Part shown: piece by piece, positions 23,354 to 34,006 of the stretch
Layout of the letters: every line of letters starts with the position of its first letter
Position numbering within the stretch: position 1 is the first letter of the stretch
Assembly: GCA_029204045.2 (NCBI GenBank)
Contig: CM055060.1
Location: 55,105,177 to 55,169,176, forward strand
Length of the DNA: 64,000 bases
Direction of reading: 5' to 3'
Source: Tillandsia leiboldiana
Lineage: Eukaryota; Streptophyta; Magnoliopsida; Poales; Bromeliaceae
Translations under genes and position numbers: made by a program
The notes under the pieces: model-generated
Told to the model about the DNA's origin: nothing
What the model saw: the letters and a program-made list of their open reading frames with translations, nothing else
The model's database searches: none

Positions 23354-23720
23354 AGGAGAGCGCGGTGACGGGGACGGGGATGGGGATTGGGGCGGGGGAG
23401 GCGGGGACGGGGCGGGGGCGGCGGTGGACTCGGAGAGGAGCAGCGCGGGGGGCTCTGCGGCGCGGCATGCGGGAGCGCGTGGGGCTCTGTAGGCGTGCCA
23501 AAGCACGTGGGGAAAGCGATGAACGGGAAAGAGGAAAAGGACATTTACGTCATTTCACATATTCGATTAACCCCGTTGCTCCCTAAAAATAATTTTATAA
23601 TTACGAGAGGGCAAAATATAAACTTTTGAAAGACATAAGAGCAAAGTAAAAAAATAGTATTTTATAGAAAATTTTTTTGTAATTTAGTCAAAAATAGTCT
23701 ATTTTCGAACCAAACGGAGC

Positions 23721-24873
23721 TAAGAGTTTAGCTATAGATCTATCGTGGGGCCATTGATTCTAACACTAATTTTTGAAATTACTTCCACATAAATAATAAG
23801 TTTTTATAACACGTAGTTTTATTTATGCATAAGAAAATCACATGCATAAGTTATTTAATACTATAAATCACATGTATCAAATTATATTTTAATTTTAAAA
23901 TATTAATAGTGAAATGGCAGGTGGGGTACAAAATATAGGCTTAACACTAATGCATCTTTGTTTATTTACAAAAGATAAAGACCGCCTAATTCCAAATGGA
24001 TCCCTCAGCTATTACTTTATTTAATTATTAAAACTTCTTCATTTATTTATAGCCAATAAAACTAGAATAGCTTATACAACTATTAAATTTAATTAAGTTA
24101 TTAATTAAAATAATAATTACAGAAATCTAATTTTGTAAATATTGAAAGTGGTAATAAAAAAGTTATAGTTTTGGAAGTGATTTCAAAGTAACCTACAGTT
24201 GAGGGCTTCCATATACTTTTATATAATTAAAAATTATTTTGATTAGTGCTACTTATAGAACTTAAAAAATTATGTATAAAAGATATTAATTTAGAAAATT
24301 ATTAATAACTAATAATTTTTTATAAGAAATCCTTTTAAATTTTATATATGCCACATTTACCAAATTAAAGTTTAAAGATACATACAAAAGTTTTAAAATG
24401 TAATAAAAGTCTATATTCTGTGCATATAATAATTTTATCATGTGATGATGTGGTGGAAGCACATAATAATAAGTGAAAAGAATAAAATGTTTAAAAAACT
24501 AGATAAAAAATTTAATTGAAGGTTTAGATATACAAAAACCTCGCACTATCGTAATTTATCTCTGTTATTATCCAAAAAAAAATCACCCACGGGGAATCAG
24601 GGGCCATTTCAATACAAGCAAATTTCAGAAGCCAAATATATTAGATGGGGGAAGTATATGGCATTCTCATAATGCAAACATAACAGTAGCAAGCCTAATA
24701 AAGCAGCAAAAGAAATGGAAAACCAAGTGCAGGGGAGACAAGTCGGTGGCAAGGCAGAGGAAAAGAAGAAGAAACATAGAAAGGAAAAGGCACTCGCAAT
24801 TTATAAATCTGCAGGTTGGAACAGTTAAAAACGAACCGGAGCAGCAGAGATGGACCCATAAACTAATAAGCGA
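23721..24873. other. AT-rich intergenic DNA, ending in the 3' region of the 14-3-3 gene
   Basis: Nothing recognisable up to about 24590. The last 200-300 bases are less AT-rich and probably are the 3' untranslated region of the minus-strand 14-3-3 gene. Confidence 0.45.
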
Positions 24874-26700
24874 CTACTGCTCGTCGTCGTCGGCCTTGGT
24901 TGCCTCTTTGATATCATCAACCCCATCATCCTGCATACGAAGCACGAAATGAAGTGAAACAAAGAGTCGTAATTGAGAAGGCGAGTATATTCTATTCATA
25001 GCGTGTATAAATACCTGCATATCCGAAGTCCACAAGGTGAGGTTGTCGCGAAGAAGCTGCATAATTAGAGTGCTATCCTTATACGACTCCTCTCCAAGAG
25101 AATCTAGCTCTGCAATCGCTTCGTCGAAAGCCTACCAACAACTAGCGGTGAGCGCACTGAACATTTATAGCACCGACAGTATATCTTAAAACAGAAATAC
25201 CGAGTGACACAAAAAATCACAGGATATAAATCCACTGTGGGTTGTAGTTTCATACGAATGAATGTACGCAAGAAAAAGGAAATTGAAATGACCAGTAAAT
25301 GAACAGCATAATAAGGTGCGACGAAACTGTTAAGTAGCTGAACATTTATAGCAACAAATTCTGTAAGTTAAGGAACACACAGAGGCCGACAACGTGCTTA
25401 GCCAATATAAAATTCTCGTCTCTTTACAAATGTCTGATTAATCGAGAACAGCCTAATCATAAAGTACAGATTTTAAAGCAGATAGGTGGGGAAAAAGAGA
25501 AGTGTAGAAACAAGAAAGCGGATAAACGAGATTAACATTTAAACTCTTCTGGCTTGTCTCTTGAACAAAAATCCCATGCATAATAACACCTGAATTAGTA
25601 ATCTAGTATTTCTATGAAGTGAAAACTACAAGATGTCAAGATAGATTTCTAATACTTAAGAAATTCAATAATCGAAGAAGCAGAAGAAGAAGGCGGACCG
25701 ACACAAATGATATTACATCCCTCAATCCTCTCATTTGCTCAGAGACATTCATAAATTAGACTTGGGTTTTTTTTTTTTCCCCCCAAAAAACTGCAGTAAC
25801 GAATTATTGATCAAACTCAGATGAATTTTGTCATCATCAAGCTAATGCTACTTCTAGCATAAGAACAACAAGCACAAAACCCTAGAATCCATTTCTTATT
25901 TCTTATCAACATAAATATGCAATCAGAGAACCATAGAATACTCGATCTGCTCACCTGCTTTGCGAGAGAGCAAGCTTTGTCCGGCGAATTGAGGATCTCG
26001 TAGTAAAACACCGAGAAATTAAGCGCCAGCCCCAGCCGGATCGGGTGCGTCGGTGCCAACTCTGCCGACGCTATGTCCTGTCATAACAATCAATCAAAAC
26101 TTGTAGATCAAGCTCGGAAACCCTAACCCTAACCCTAGTTCTAAGATTGGATGGGATGGGGATGGGGATGGGGATGGGGATGGGGATGGGGATGGGATTG
26201 GGGACCTGCGCGGCCTTGTAAGCGGCGAGGGTGTTCTCGGCGGCGTCCTTGCGCTCGGGGCCGGTCTTGAACTCGGCAAGATAGCGGTGGTAGTCGCCCT
26301 TCATCTTGAGGTAGAAGACCTTGGAGTCGGCGGAGGCGGCGGAGGGGACGAGGCGGGAGTCAAGGAGGGCGAGGATGCCACCGCAGATGGAGGCGAGCTC
26401 GCCCTCGATGCGGCCGCGGTAGGCGCGGATCGCGGCAGCGTGGTCGGGGTTGCCGCGCCCCTCCTCCTTGGCCTCGATGGAGGAGACGATGCGCCACGAC
26501 GCCCGCCGCGCGCCGATGACGTTCTTGTAAGCGACGGACAGGAGATTGCGCTCCTCCGCCGTGAGCTCCTCCGCGTCGCCCTTCGCCTCCGCCACCTTCT
26601 CCATGAACTCCACCATCTCCTCGTACCGCTCCGCTTGCTCCGCTAGCTTGGCCAGGTACACCTTCTCCTCCCTGCTCGCCCCCGCCCCCGCCGCCGCCAT
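24874..26700 (-). CDS. 14-3-3 protein (GF14), non-epsilon type
   Basis: Four exons on the minus strand (26206-26700, 25955-26077, 25015-25131, 24874-24930) give 263 aa, the normal family length. The family signatures are present: YLAKLAEQAERYEEMVEFM, RNLLSVAYKNVIGARRASWR, the phosphopeptide-binding Lys/Arg and Tyr residues of MKGDYHRYLAEF, and RLGLALNFSVFYYEILNSPD. The four-exon layout and the short acidic tail ending DDDEQ match the plant non-epsilon group. 14-3-3 dimers bind phosphoserine or phosphothreonine motifs on client proteins and change their activity or location, for example H+-ATPase and nitrate reductase. Splice sites are all GT-AG. The glycine/alanine-rich first residues and the GC-rich first exon are normal for monocots. 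Intron 1 carries a GGGATG minisatellite. Confidence 0.97.
26145..26203. repeat. (GGGATG)n minisatellite in intron 1 of the 14-3-3 gene
   Basis: About nine tandem GGGGAT/GATGGG units lie within bases of the intron 1 donor (26204-26205). A short telomere-like CCCTAACCCTAACCCTA run lies nearby at about 26121-26137. Length variation here would act next to a splice site. Confidence 0.9.
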
Positions 26701-26879
26701 GGATGGTGCTCGTGCACGCCGCGAAAGTGAAAGGGCGAAAGGGCGAAAGGTTTAGTGGTGGGAGCGCAGAGGAGAAAGAGAATACAAGTGAAGGAACGGA
26801 ACAAGTAATAAAGGACGAAAAAGCGACCGAAAACTAGCAAGTGGGTGTAAAATAACCACCAGTTTTGATTTAAAATTTT

Positions 26880-27075
26880 CTATTTATTATTATAGGGGCA
26901 ATTACTTTTATATATATATATATATATATAAAATTAGACTAATGGTAACATCATGCCATTAGTACTACTAATTTTTAAAATTTTGAATTAAGAATTATGT
27001 TTAAATATTCTAAGAGATCACTATAATTCCAACGGTACATTCTTTTATCCAAAGCTGAAAATTTAATAGCACTAA

Positions 27076-27135
<60 letters not shown>

Positions 27136-27406
27136 GGAGAGAGAGAGCTTGTATATTTTTAAAAGTATAAGTTCAACTATACTTATGAATTTTTTACCAT
27201 TAAATTTATTTTGAGATTTTGTGTTACTATAAAAGCAACTAAACTGAAAGGAAAAAAAATATAATAGCATGGATCCCAATACAAATTAAATAGAAAAAAA
27301 TTCATAAGTGAGTAGAGCTTATAATAGCACGGATCCCAATACAAAAATATATATATATATGAGTAGAGCTTATATATTTTTAAAAATATAAGTCAAATTA
27401 TGCTTA

Positions 27407-27471
<65 letters not shown>
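26880..27471. repeat. Cluster of (TA)n arrays with an adjacent (GA)n run and MITE fragments
   Basis: TA arrays lie at about 26911-26930, 27081-27120, 27347-27360 and 27408-27469, and a GA run at 27121-27148. Between them are pieces of foldback elements, such as AGCTTATATATTTTTAAAA occurring more than once. No gene is present. Confidence 0.85.
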
Positions 27472-27472
<1 letters not shown>

Positions 27473-28217
27473 GCTTTTATATTTTTAAAAAAGGTTAATT
27501 GCATACATGTCCCTGCAAATATGTCGAATTGCAAATATATCCCTGCAAAATTCAACTTTTCATATTTATCCCTTCAAAAATCTACCGTTATTCAAATATG
27601 CCCCTACCGTCCATCTCTGTTAAAAAAGTTGATTTAACCCTAGGTTAAATGCTTAACCTTGGTTAGATTAAAAATTGAATTTACATATTTACCCTTTCCA
27701 TATTATATCTCAAAAAAAAAAAAAAGGAAAAAAAGAATTATTTTGATGATAGAATTTTATAATTTTTGGAGAGGGGCATTTTTGTAACAAGTATAATGGT
27801 ATTGCTTTTGGAGGGATATATTTGTAAGGGGGCAAAAAAGTCATTTCACATTGAATCTGTTAAAAAATAAACAGATTCCAAACGGGGATTAACCAGAGGG
27901 GCATATTTGAAGAACTTTGAATTTTTGAAGGAATAAATATGAAAAATTAAATTTTGCAGGGATATATTTGTAATTCGACATATTTGTAGGGACATGTATG
28001 CAATTAACCCTTTTAAAAATATCAATTCATTGGTGCTCGTAGAATTTTAACCTTTGGATGAAATGATGTGTAGTTAGAATGATAATGTGCTCCTTGGATT
28101 AATGGGTGGTTGGTGGAATAGTTTGATCTTAGAGATGAAATTAGTCAAAGAGATAAATTTATTGATAGTAAATTTATAAATACCAATTACTTTATACTTT
28201 TACCAGCATAATAGCCG

Positions 28218-28220
<3 letters not shown>
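27472..28220. mobile_element. MITE of the (TA)n-associated family, interrupted by a Mutator-like element
   Basis: The left piece TTGGGCTTTTATATTTTTAAAA (27472-27491) and the right piece from 28011 (ATTGGTGCTCGTAG, then TTTGGATGAAATGATGTGTAG) join to match the intact relative at 28517-28742. It ends in CATAATAGCCGGACTATA, the family terminus, beside a TA array. The interruption is exactly the element at 27492-28010. Confidence 0.75.
27492..28010. mobile_element. 519-bp Mutator-like MITE inserted in another MITE
   Basis: The element is flanked by the perfect 9-bp duplication TTTTAAAAA (27483-27491 and 28011-28019). It has long inverted ends: the left reads GGTTAATTGCATACATGTCC and the right, reverse-complemented, starts with the same 20 bases. 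The pairing continues for about 100 bp with words such as AAATATGTCGAATT and AAATATATCCCTGCA. There is no coding capacity. A more decayed relative is at 32117-32560. Confidence 0.9.
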
Positions 28221-28270
<50 letters not shown>

Positions 28271-28271
<1 letters not shown>

Positions 28272-28499
28272 CTATGCTACTATGCTATCGATAGCACGAA
28301 GTTCTTGGTACTATTAGATTTTTTACTCTTGGATGAGGAGATTTGTGGTTAGAGTGATAGTGGGTCTCTTGTGTTTAGTGGGTGGCTGGGAAGATAGTAT
28401 GATCTAACGGGTGGAAATGATCCAAGGGTAAGATCTAATGGTGGAAAACTTGGTAGCACCAAGTGCTTTGTGCAATTGATAGCATAGTAGCCGGACTCA
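28271..28499. mobile_element. Foldback MITE of the (TA)n-associated family
   Basis: The left end is CTACTATGCTATCGATAGCA and the right end is its near inverse, TTGATAGCATAGTAGCCGGA. The interior carries the family words TTGGATGAGGAGATTTGTGG and TCTAACGGGTGG. TA and GA runs lie to the left (28221-28270) and a TA run to the right (28499-28517). Confidence 0.75.
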
Positions 28500-28516
28500 T
28501 ATATATATATATATAT

Positions 28517-28742
28517 AATTGAGCTCCTATGCTTTTAAAAGTACTAAGTTATTGGCGTTTGTAGGTTTTTAGCTTTTGGATGAAAAGATGTGTAGTTAAG
28601 CTAATAGTGGACATTTTGGTTTAAGTGAGTGGTTGGTGAAATAGAATGATATAAGAAATAAAATTAGTCAAAGGTGTAGATCTAACGGTAGTAAACTTAT
28701 AAGCACCAATTACTTAGTACTTGTACAAGCATAGTAGCCGGA
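28517..28742. mobile_element. Foldback MITE of the (TA)n-associated family
   Basis: It begins ATTGAGCTCCTATGCTTTTA and ends ACAAGCATAGTAGCCGGACT, the family terminus. It is the uninterrupted relative of the split copy at 27472-28220. A TA run precedes it. Confidence 0.7.
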
Positions 28743-28771
28743 CTCCATCTCTCTATATATATAGAGATATA

Positions 28772-29319
28772 GAGTCCGGCTACTATATATCCTTTTAGAA
28801 GGACAAAGTCTTTTGTCATTCTAAGTCGTTTTACATAACAGGAATTTCGAATCGATAATCGGAACCGTTAAAGTTGATATAGAGTATTTAAAGTATCTAG
28901 AAATTAAATTTTATAAATTTTAAAAATCGTTTTCAAGTTCATCAAAGAGTTGAAAAATAAATAGTAAAAACGAACAACCTTGTGAAAATAGATGCCAGAC
29001 TTTCTAAATTTATGATTGGAGTTATCAAATATTATCTAAATAGTATAAAAAATTTTCTATCAAATATTCTTGCGGTTTGAATTGCTCTACACCATTAAAC
29101 TAGCAACCGACTCATATAAGTCCTTAAAAACTATCGATTTTGTGGTCCTTTGATGAGCATGAAAATGATTTTTAAAATTTATAAAATTTAGTTTCTAAAT
29201 ATTTTAAATACTCTAGATCAACTTTAATAATTTCAATCATCGATTCAAAATTCTTATTATGTAAAACGATTTAGGAGGGTAAAGGACTTTGTCCTTCTAA
29301 AATTGTAGTAGCCGAACTC
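28772..29319. mobile_element. 548-bp foldback element with about 190-bp inverted arms
   Basis: The left arm begins GAGTCCGGCTACTATATATC and contains TTTTAGAAGGACAAAGTC. The right end, reverse-complemented, begins GAGTTCGGCTACTACAATTT and has TTTTAGAAGGACAAAGTCCT. The arms continue to match through TAAATTTTATAAATTTTAAA and beyond. The two arms could form a long hairpin if transcribed. No coding capacity. Confidence 0.8.
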
Positions 29320-29320
29320 T

Positions 29321-29344
29321 TTCTCTCTCTCTCTTTCTCTCTCT

Positions 29345-29398
<54 letters not shown>
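29321..29398. repeat. (CT)n followed by a (TA)n array
   Basis: A CT-rich run is followed by about 25 TA units, sitting exactly between the 548-bp foldback element and the next MITE. Confidence 0.95.
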
Positions 29399-29400
<2 letters not shown>

Positions 29401-29612
29401 TATCGATAATATCATGCACTTGATGTTATCAAATTTTCTGTCGTTAAATTTATTTTTTTGATTATTTCTATCTCTTATATCATATTATTTCTCCAACCAC
29501 CCATTTAACTCAAGAAACCCACTATCATCCTAATCGCACATTTTTTCATCCAAAGTTAAAAATTTAATAGTACCAAGATCTTGGTGCTATTGATAGCATA
29601 ATAGTCTAGTTC
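29396..29612. mobile_element. Foldback MITE of the (TA)n-associated family
   Basis: The left end TGCTATCGATAATATCATGC pairs with the right GATCTTGGTGCTATTGATAGCATAATAG. A further start of the same family, TTAACTATTATGCTATCGATAGCACC, follows at about 29628 but is cut off after some 40 bases. Confidence 0.65.
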
Positions 29613-29659
29613 TATAGATAGAGTTTAACTATTATGCTATCGATAGCACCACACACTTG

Positions 29660-32116
29660 GTAAAGTAAAAGCTGTTTAAATAATTATGTTCTTCTTCAAA
29701 CAACAAGACCTAAACTGGGCTATTAAAATGCTCCAACACTGGGAAAATTTGTACGTTGTCTACAGTGGAAACTGTTATTATAAGGGCCACATTTTGGCTT
29801 TGACTATGCTGGATGTTTAAAAACTGGGCCCCTTTTAGCAAACGGTTTTGTTTTAAAGCCCAATGTACTTTGCTAAAGTGCGTTTGTTTGATGGAAAGCA
29901 AATTGACAAAAATATAATTTTCCACTATAAATATTTACTTGCTTTTCTGAGTTTATTATAATTTTATTTTAACTCGAAATTTAAATTCTTCAAAATAACG
30001 TAATTAATTTCAATCCGCTTCAAATCAAAATCAATTATATATATAAAAAAATACTAATCTTCGGCACTGCCAACTTTTATCTTTTTTTTACTTTCTCTCG
30101 AATAAATAAAAAAACTGAAAATATTTAGTTTTAAAGTTATAAAATAAACAACGAAAGAAAAGAAAAGTTTCTAAACTCTCCTTAGAATAAAAGTTGGTAT
30201 AAACTTTAAACTATTATTATTAGGTTTTATTTTTTTGAACAATCTGGTTATTATTTAAAAATAAATATAATTAAAATAAATATAATTTTAATTATTATAT
30301 TATTTTTATAATTAATTTAATATTTTGATTAATCTAATTATTTTATTAATTAATTAAATTATTAATTAGAAATACTTATTGTTAATTATCCTATTAATTA
30401 ATATTTACAGTTATATAGCAATAATTAATTAAATAAATTAGATTATTATTTAATTAATATTTTTATATTAATTAATTATGTATAATATTGTTATTTTAAA
30501 ATTATAATTATTCTTATTTTTTCTATTCCAATCTAACTATCAAACTATCCAAACACTAATTTTTTTTATTTTTAAAAATAATTCAATTTTAGCTCAAACA
30601 CAAAATTAGTTTTGTTCTTACTTATTTCAAAATTTATATTTATATAAAGAATAATCTATTCTTATTTACTTTTTATAATGTGTTAGTAACAACAATGTCC
30701 TGTTTTTTTAATTATTATTTTAAAGTAACAACATATTTTCGTCGCTCCAATAAAAAAAATATTTCAATATGTCTGCTTATTGAAATTTAGTCATTTATTT
30801 TTTAAGAATGAGGTTGATTTTTAAATATTAGTGTAATGGCAATGTTGAAAAAAAACATGCAAATTAAATAACAAATTTAAAAATTTTCAACAAAATTTTT
30901 GAAATAAGCAGGATCGAGTAATATTAATTTTATGTTTATATAAAAATTAAATTATTTATGAGAATAAAAAAATTAGTATTAGTATGGTTAGTTTGGAGGA
31001 GCGAGAATAAGAATAATTATAGTTTTAAAAATAATATAAAATATAATTAATTGATATAAATTTATTAATTAAATAATAATTTAATTTATTTAATAGTTTA
31101 ATAATTAGTTAATAAAATAATATGATTGTTCAAAATATTATATTAATTAAAAAACTAAAATAATATTATTATTTTAATTATAAGAAAAAAAAAAAAAAAA
31201 AAAACAGATTTATATTGTTACCTCCCTTCTAAAATTATGTTGTGATATAATAATATAATAAGTGATTGAATAAGGACGTATTTCCCCTGATATTCAAACC
31301 TTGTACCTGGTTTTCAAACCCTGTACCCGGTCGCCGCCTTGGTTGACCAGCCACTATTTTAACAAGTCAACGCACGTATTATCCCCTTTCCATTGTGATA
31401 AAGTTGATTCGGTGTTTAAATTTCACCCCCACTAGTTGCCACGTCAGCAATTCCACCGGGTCTAGTGTGTGTATACACGCACAATAGATCCGGGAATCTA
31501 TGGGCACAGAACAAATCGCAACCGTTCGATCAGCGTGATCGTAACGATATCACGCTGAGCTTTTTACACAGGCCGTGCGCCCAAATCACTGGAGACAACT
31601 GCGGGTACAGTAACAAGATGCCAATCGAGTGGGCCCACAATCTCACATGGGTACGTGGGCCCACCGTGGTTTAATTTCACTCAAAGTACGTATTTTTCTT
31701 ATTTAATTCGTCATAATTAAATTAAATTAAATAATTTTAATTTTTTAAAATATCCTATTTTGCCTCAGGAAATAAAATGAGAAAGAAGAAAGTTTTCCAT
31801 AAAATAAATTTTTAAAAATTAAATAATTATATTTTAAAATTATTCACTTTCTATTAAATAAATAATGTAAAATTGTCGGCAAACAATTAGGCCTTTGGTT
31901 CGCGCTTTTGAAATGGGTTACTAAGTAAGTAAAATTTTATTCTCTATTGCTAAATATATTTACAACAGTAATTATCTTGTCTATAAACGGCATATTCACC
32001 AGGGGAGAGAAAAAAAAGACAGTCTACAGTGTAGCAGTTACACCATATATCTATAATTAATTATTATTATTATTATTATTATTTAAAAAAAAAGTATAAT
32101 ATTTTTTTTTAAAAAA
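29660..32116. other. AT-rich gene-free spacer
   Basis: Most of this 2.4-kb stretch is A and T runs with decayed inverted-repeat ends. The segment 31270-31680 is richer in GC (ACCCGGTCGCCGCCTTGGTT and CAGCGTGATCGTAACGATAT) and may be a piece of an unrelated element or promoter. I could not assign it. Confidence 0.4.
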
Positions 32117-32560
32117 AAAATTTAATTACATACGAATTTTCGGAAATATATCGAATAGCAGATATATTTCTATAAAGTTTAACTTTTCATATTTATCCTC
32201 TTAAAAATTTTAAGTTATTCATATATATCATTCCGATTTATTATCGTTAATTTATTATTTATTTTTTAACAGGATATATGAAATGACAGTTTTATCTTTT
32301 AAAAAATATCCTTGCAAAAGTTAACTATTAAAATATAGAAATATCCGGAAGGGTAAAAAAGTAAATTTATCTCACTAACTAATTAAAATTAAGTATTTAA
32401 CCTATAATTAATTAGATTTTTCTAAGAGAGATAAACGGTAGGGATATATATGAATAACGTTGAATTTTTGAAGGAATAAATATAAAAAATTAAACTTTGT
32501 AGGAATATATTTGCTATTCGATATGTTTATAGAGAACCGTATATAATTAATTAAAAAAAA
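32117..32560. mobile_element. Decayed relative of the 519-bp Mutator-like MITE
   Basis: The left part has GAATAGCAGATATATTTCTA and TTTAACTTTTCATATTTATC. The right part has the inverse words AAACTTTGTAGGAATATATT and GCTATTCGATATGTTTATAG. Order and spacing match the element at 27492-28010 but many positions have changed, and no target duplication remains clear. Confidence 0.6.
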
Positions 32561-32898
32561 TTATAATCAAATATATAAACGTCATAAGAATAATTTAAAT
32601 AATTTAAAATATCACATCATCATATGTGAATGTCAGATTTTAAACTTACTCACGAAAGAGAAAAGGCGAGTAGCGGAGCTATCCCAGACGCTGACGGTTC
32701 GCGTTCGGCGCCCGTTTCAACTCCACAACTGGGATAGTTTGGAATTGCACCCAACGACGGTTTCTCTGCACACCAGGTGTGCTTACCTTTTATTAAATAA
32801 AAATTAAGTAATGTTGTAATAAACGAAGCAGATAATAATATGTTACTATCTTTTTTTTAAAAAAAATAATATTGCTCAAATGAATCCTGTGTTTGACT

Positions 32899-33389
32899 TA
32901 GGGATGTAAATGGTACGGATATCCGAAATTTTATTCGAACTCGAATTCGAATGGAATGGATTTACTCAATGTTAAACGAATATGAATTCGGATATGAATA
33001 TAAAAAATGAAATCCGACGGATTTAAATTTGGATATGAATTTTGGTTATACCCGATCCGAATCCAAACCCGAATCCGAACTCGATCCGAACCGAATTAAT
33101 TTTATGTTATATAATATATGTGTATATAAATATTTGATATTATATTTAACTTTATATTTTAAAAATTTTAATTTAATATAATATATTTTGAAATATTGTA
33201 AGAGAAAAAAAATAATTGTTTCGGGTATGGATTTTCGGGATTCGAGTTCGGGTTCGGATTTTGAATTTTTGATCGGATTCGGATTTGGATATGGATTTTA
33301 AAAATTCGGATTCGGGTTTGGTAGTCGGGTTCGGATTCGGATTCGGATTTTTAAAAATCCGTCCCGAATTCGACCCGTTGACATCCCTA
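32899..33389. mobile_element. hAT-like MITE, copy 1
   Basis: The element is 491 bp. The left end is TAGGGATGTAAATGGTACGG and the right end, reverse-complemented, TAGGGATGTCAACGGGTCGA. The flanks GTTTGACT (32891-32898) and GTTTGACC (33390-33397) are an 8-bp duplication with one mismatch, the length made by hAT transposases. The interior is rich in degenerate ATTCGGAT/ATCCGAAT words. A second copy is at 56219. Confidence 0.85.
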
Positions 33390-33397
33390 GTTTGACC

Positions 33398-34006
33398 TCA
33401 GTGAAATACTATCGGCAATAAACGCACTTTATTGTTATCCGTTTATTTTTAATAATAAAATTTTAAAATGACGATCGATATCGTTAAATATAATTTAAAC
33501 TATTTAAACTATCTAAAAATTAAATTTTATGTCTTTTTAATAATCTTTTATTATTCATAAAGTGGATAAAAAAATAAATGATTAAAAATTAATATTTTTC
33601 AAAAAATGATGATAGAAATATTATAATTAATATCGAAAGTATAAATTTTATTTTAAATAGCTTAAATAAATTTCTAATCAAAATTTTATTAATTTATTTT
33701 GTTTATGAGTATTCTATTTCAATTGGAACTACAAAGAGAAAGTCTACTTAAGCCCGAAAACTTTAGCTTGGAATTGAGGATTGGAGAGTAAACTAGCATT
33801 TTGTAAAAAATTCGTATATTAATTTGTTTGTATATCCGCGTACTGGCATGAATAAAAATAATAATTAATAAAGAATATATAGATAAATTCTATTCGCATT
33901 TGTATAATCTACGGGTACAATGATTCGCCCACAATTTGTTTAATTAATCCGCCGATTATCAGAACTATCCTTGAGGCTTTTTTTTTAAAAAAAAGAAGAA
34001 ATAAAG
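33398..34006. other. AT-rich spacer
   Basis: No gene is present. Words such as TAAACTATCTAAAAATTAAATTTTAT resemble the arms of the 548-bp foldback element at 28772 and may be an old fragment of that family. Confidence 0.4.

Larger units (their letters stand above)
22258..23689. mobile_element. Pack-MULE-like element with long inverted repeats carrying an EXO70 fragment
   Basis: The two ends are inverted repeats about 95 bp long and roughly 80% identical. The left begins GGCTAAATTACAGAAAACTC and the right, reverse-complemented, begins GACTAAATTACAAAAAAATT. Both share words such as CTATAAAATAC and ATGTCTTTCAAAAG. Between these AT-rich ends lies a very GC-rich body of about 1.1 kb (22440-23560) that looks like monocot coding DNA and contains a recognisable but broken EXO70 N-terminal sequence. 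Long terminal repeats around a captured gene piece are the definition of a Pack-MULE. A clean 9-bp target duplication is not visible; the flanks (TAAATAAAA and AAAAATAGT) match poorly, so the flanks have changed or the exact ends are a few bases off. Confidence 0.8.
21533..23720. mobile_element. Older AT-rich inverted-repeat element interrupted by the Pack-MULE
   Basis: The left end reads TACCGTTTGGTTGAAAAAAT and the right end, GAACCAAACGGAGC at 23707-23720, is its inverted partner. Between them are about 720 bp of very AT-rich, TTAATTAA-type sequence and then the 1.4-kb Pack-MULE. The CCGTTTGGTT terminal word is common in plant hAT- or PIF-type miniature elements. The superfamily is not settled because I found no convincing target duplication. 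Confidence 0.5.

Noticed and set aside
22783..23544. A 253-residue minus-strand frame and several overlapping Arg/Pro/Gly-rich frames
   Set aside because: GC-rich coding DNA read on the wrong strand or frame gives long open frames. The EXO70 similarity lies on the plus strand, so these are shadows.
26287..26646. 119-residue plus-strand frame opposite the 14-3-3 gene
   Set aside because: It is antisense to exon 1 of the 14-3-3 gene, with composition explained by that gene.
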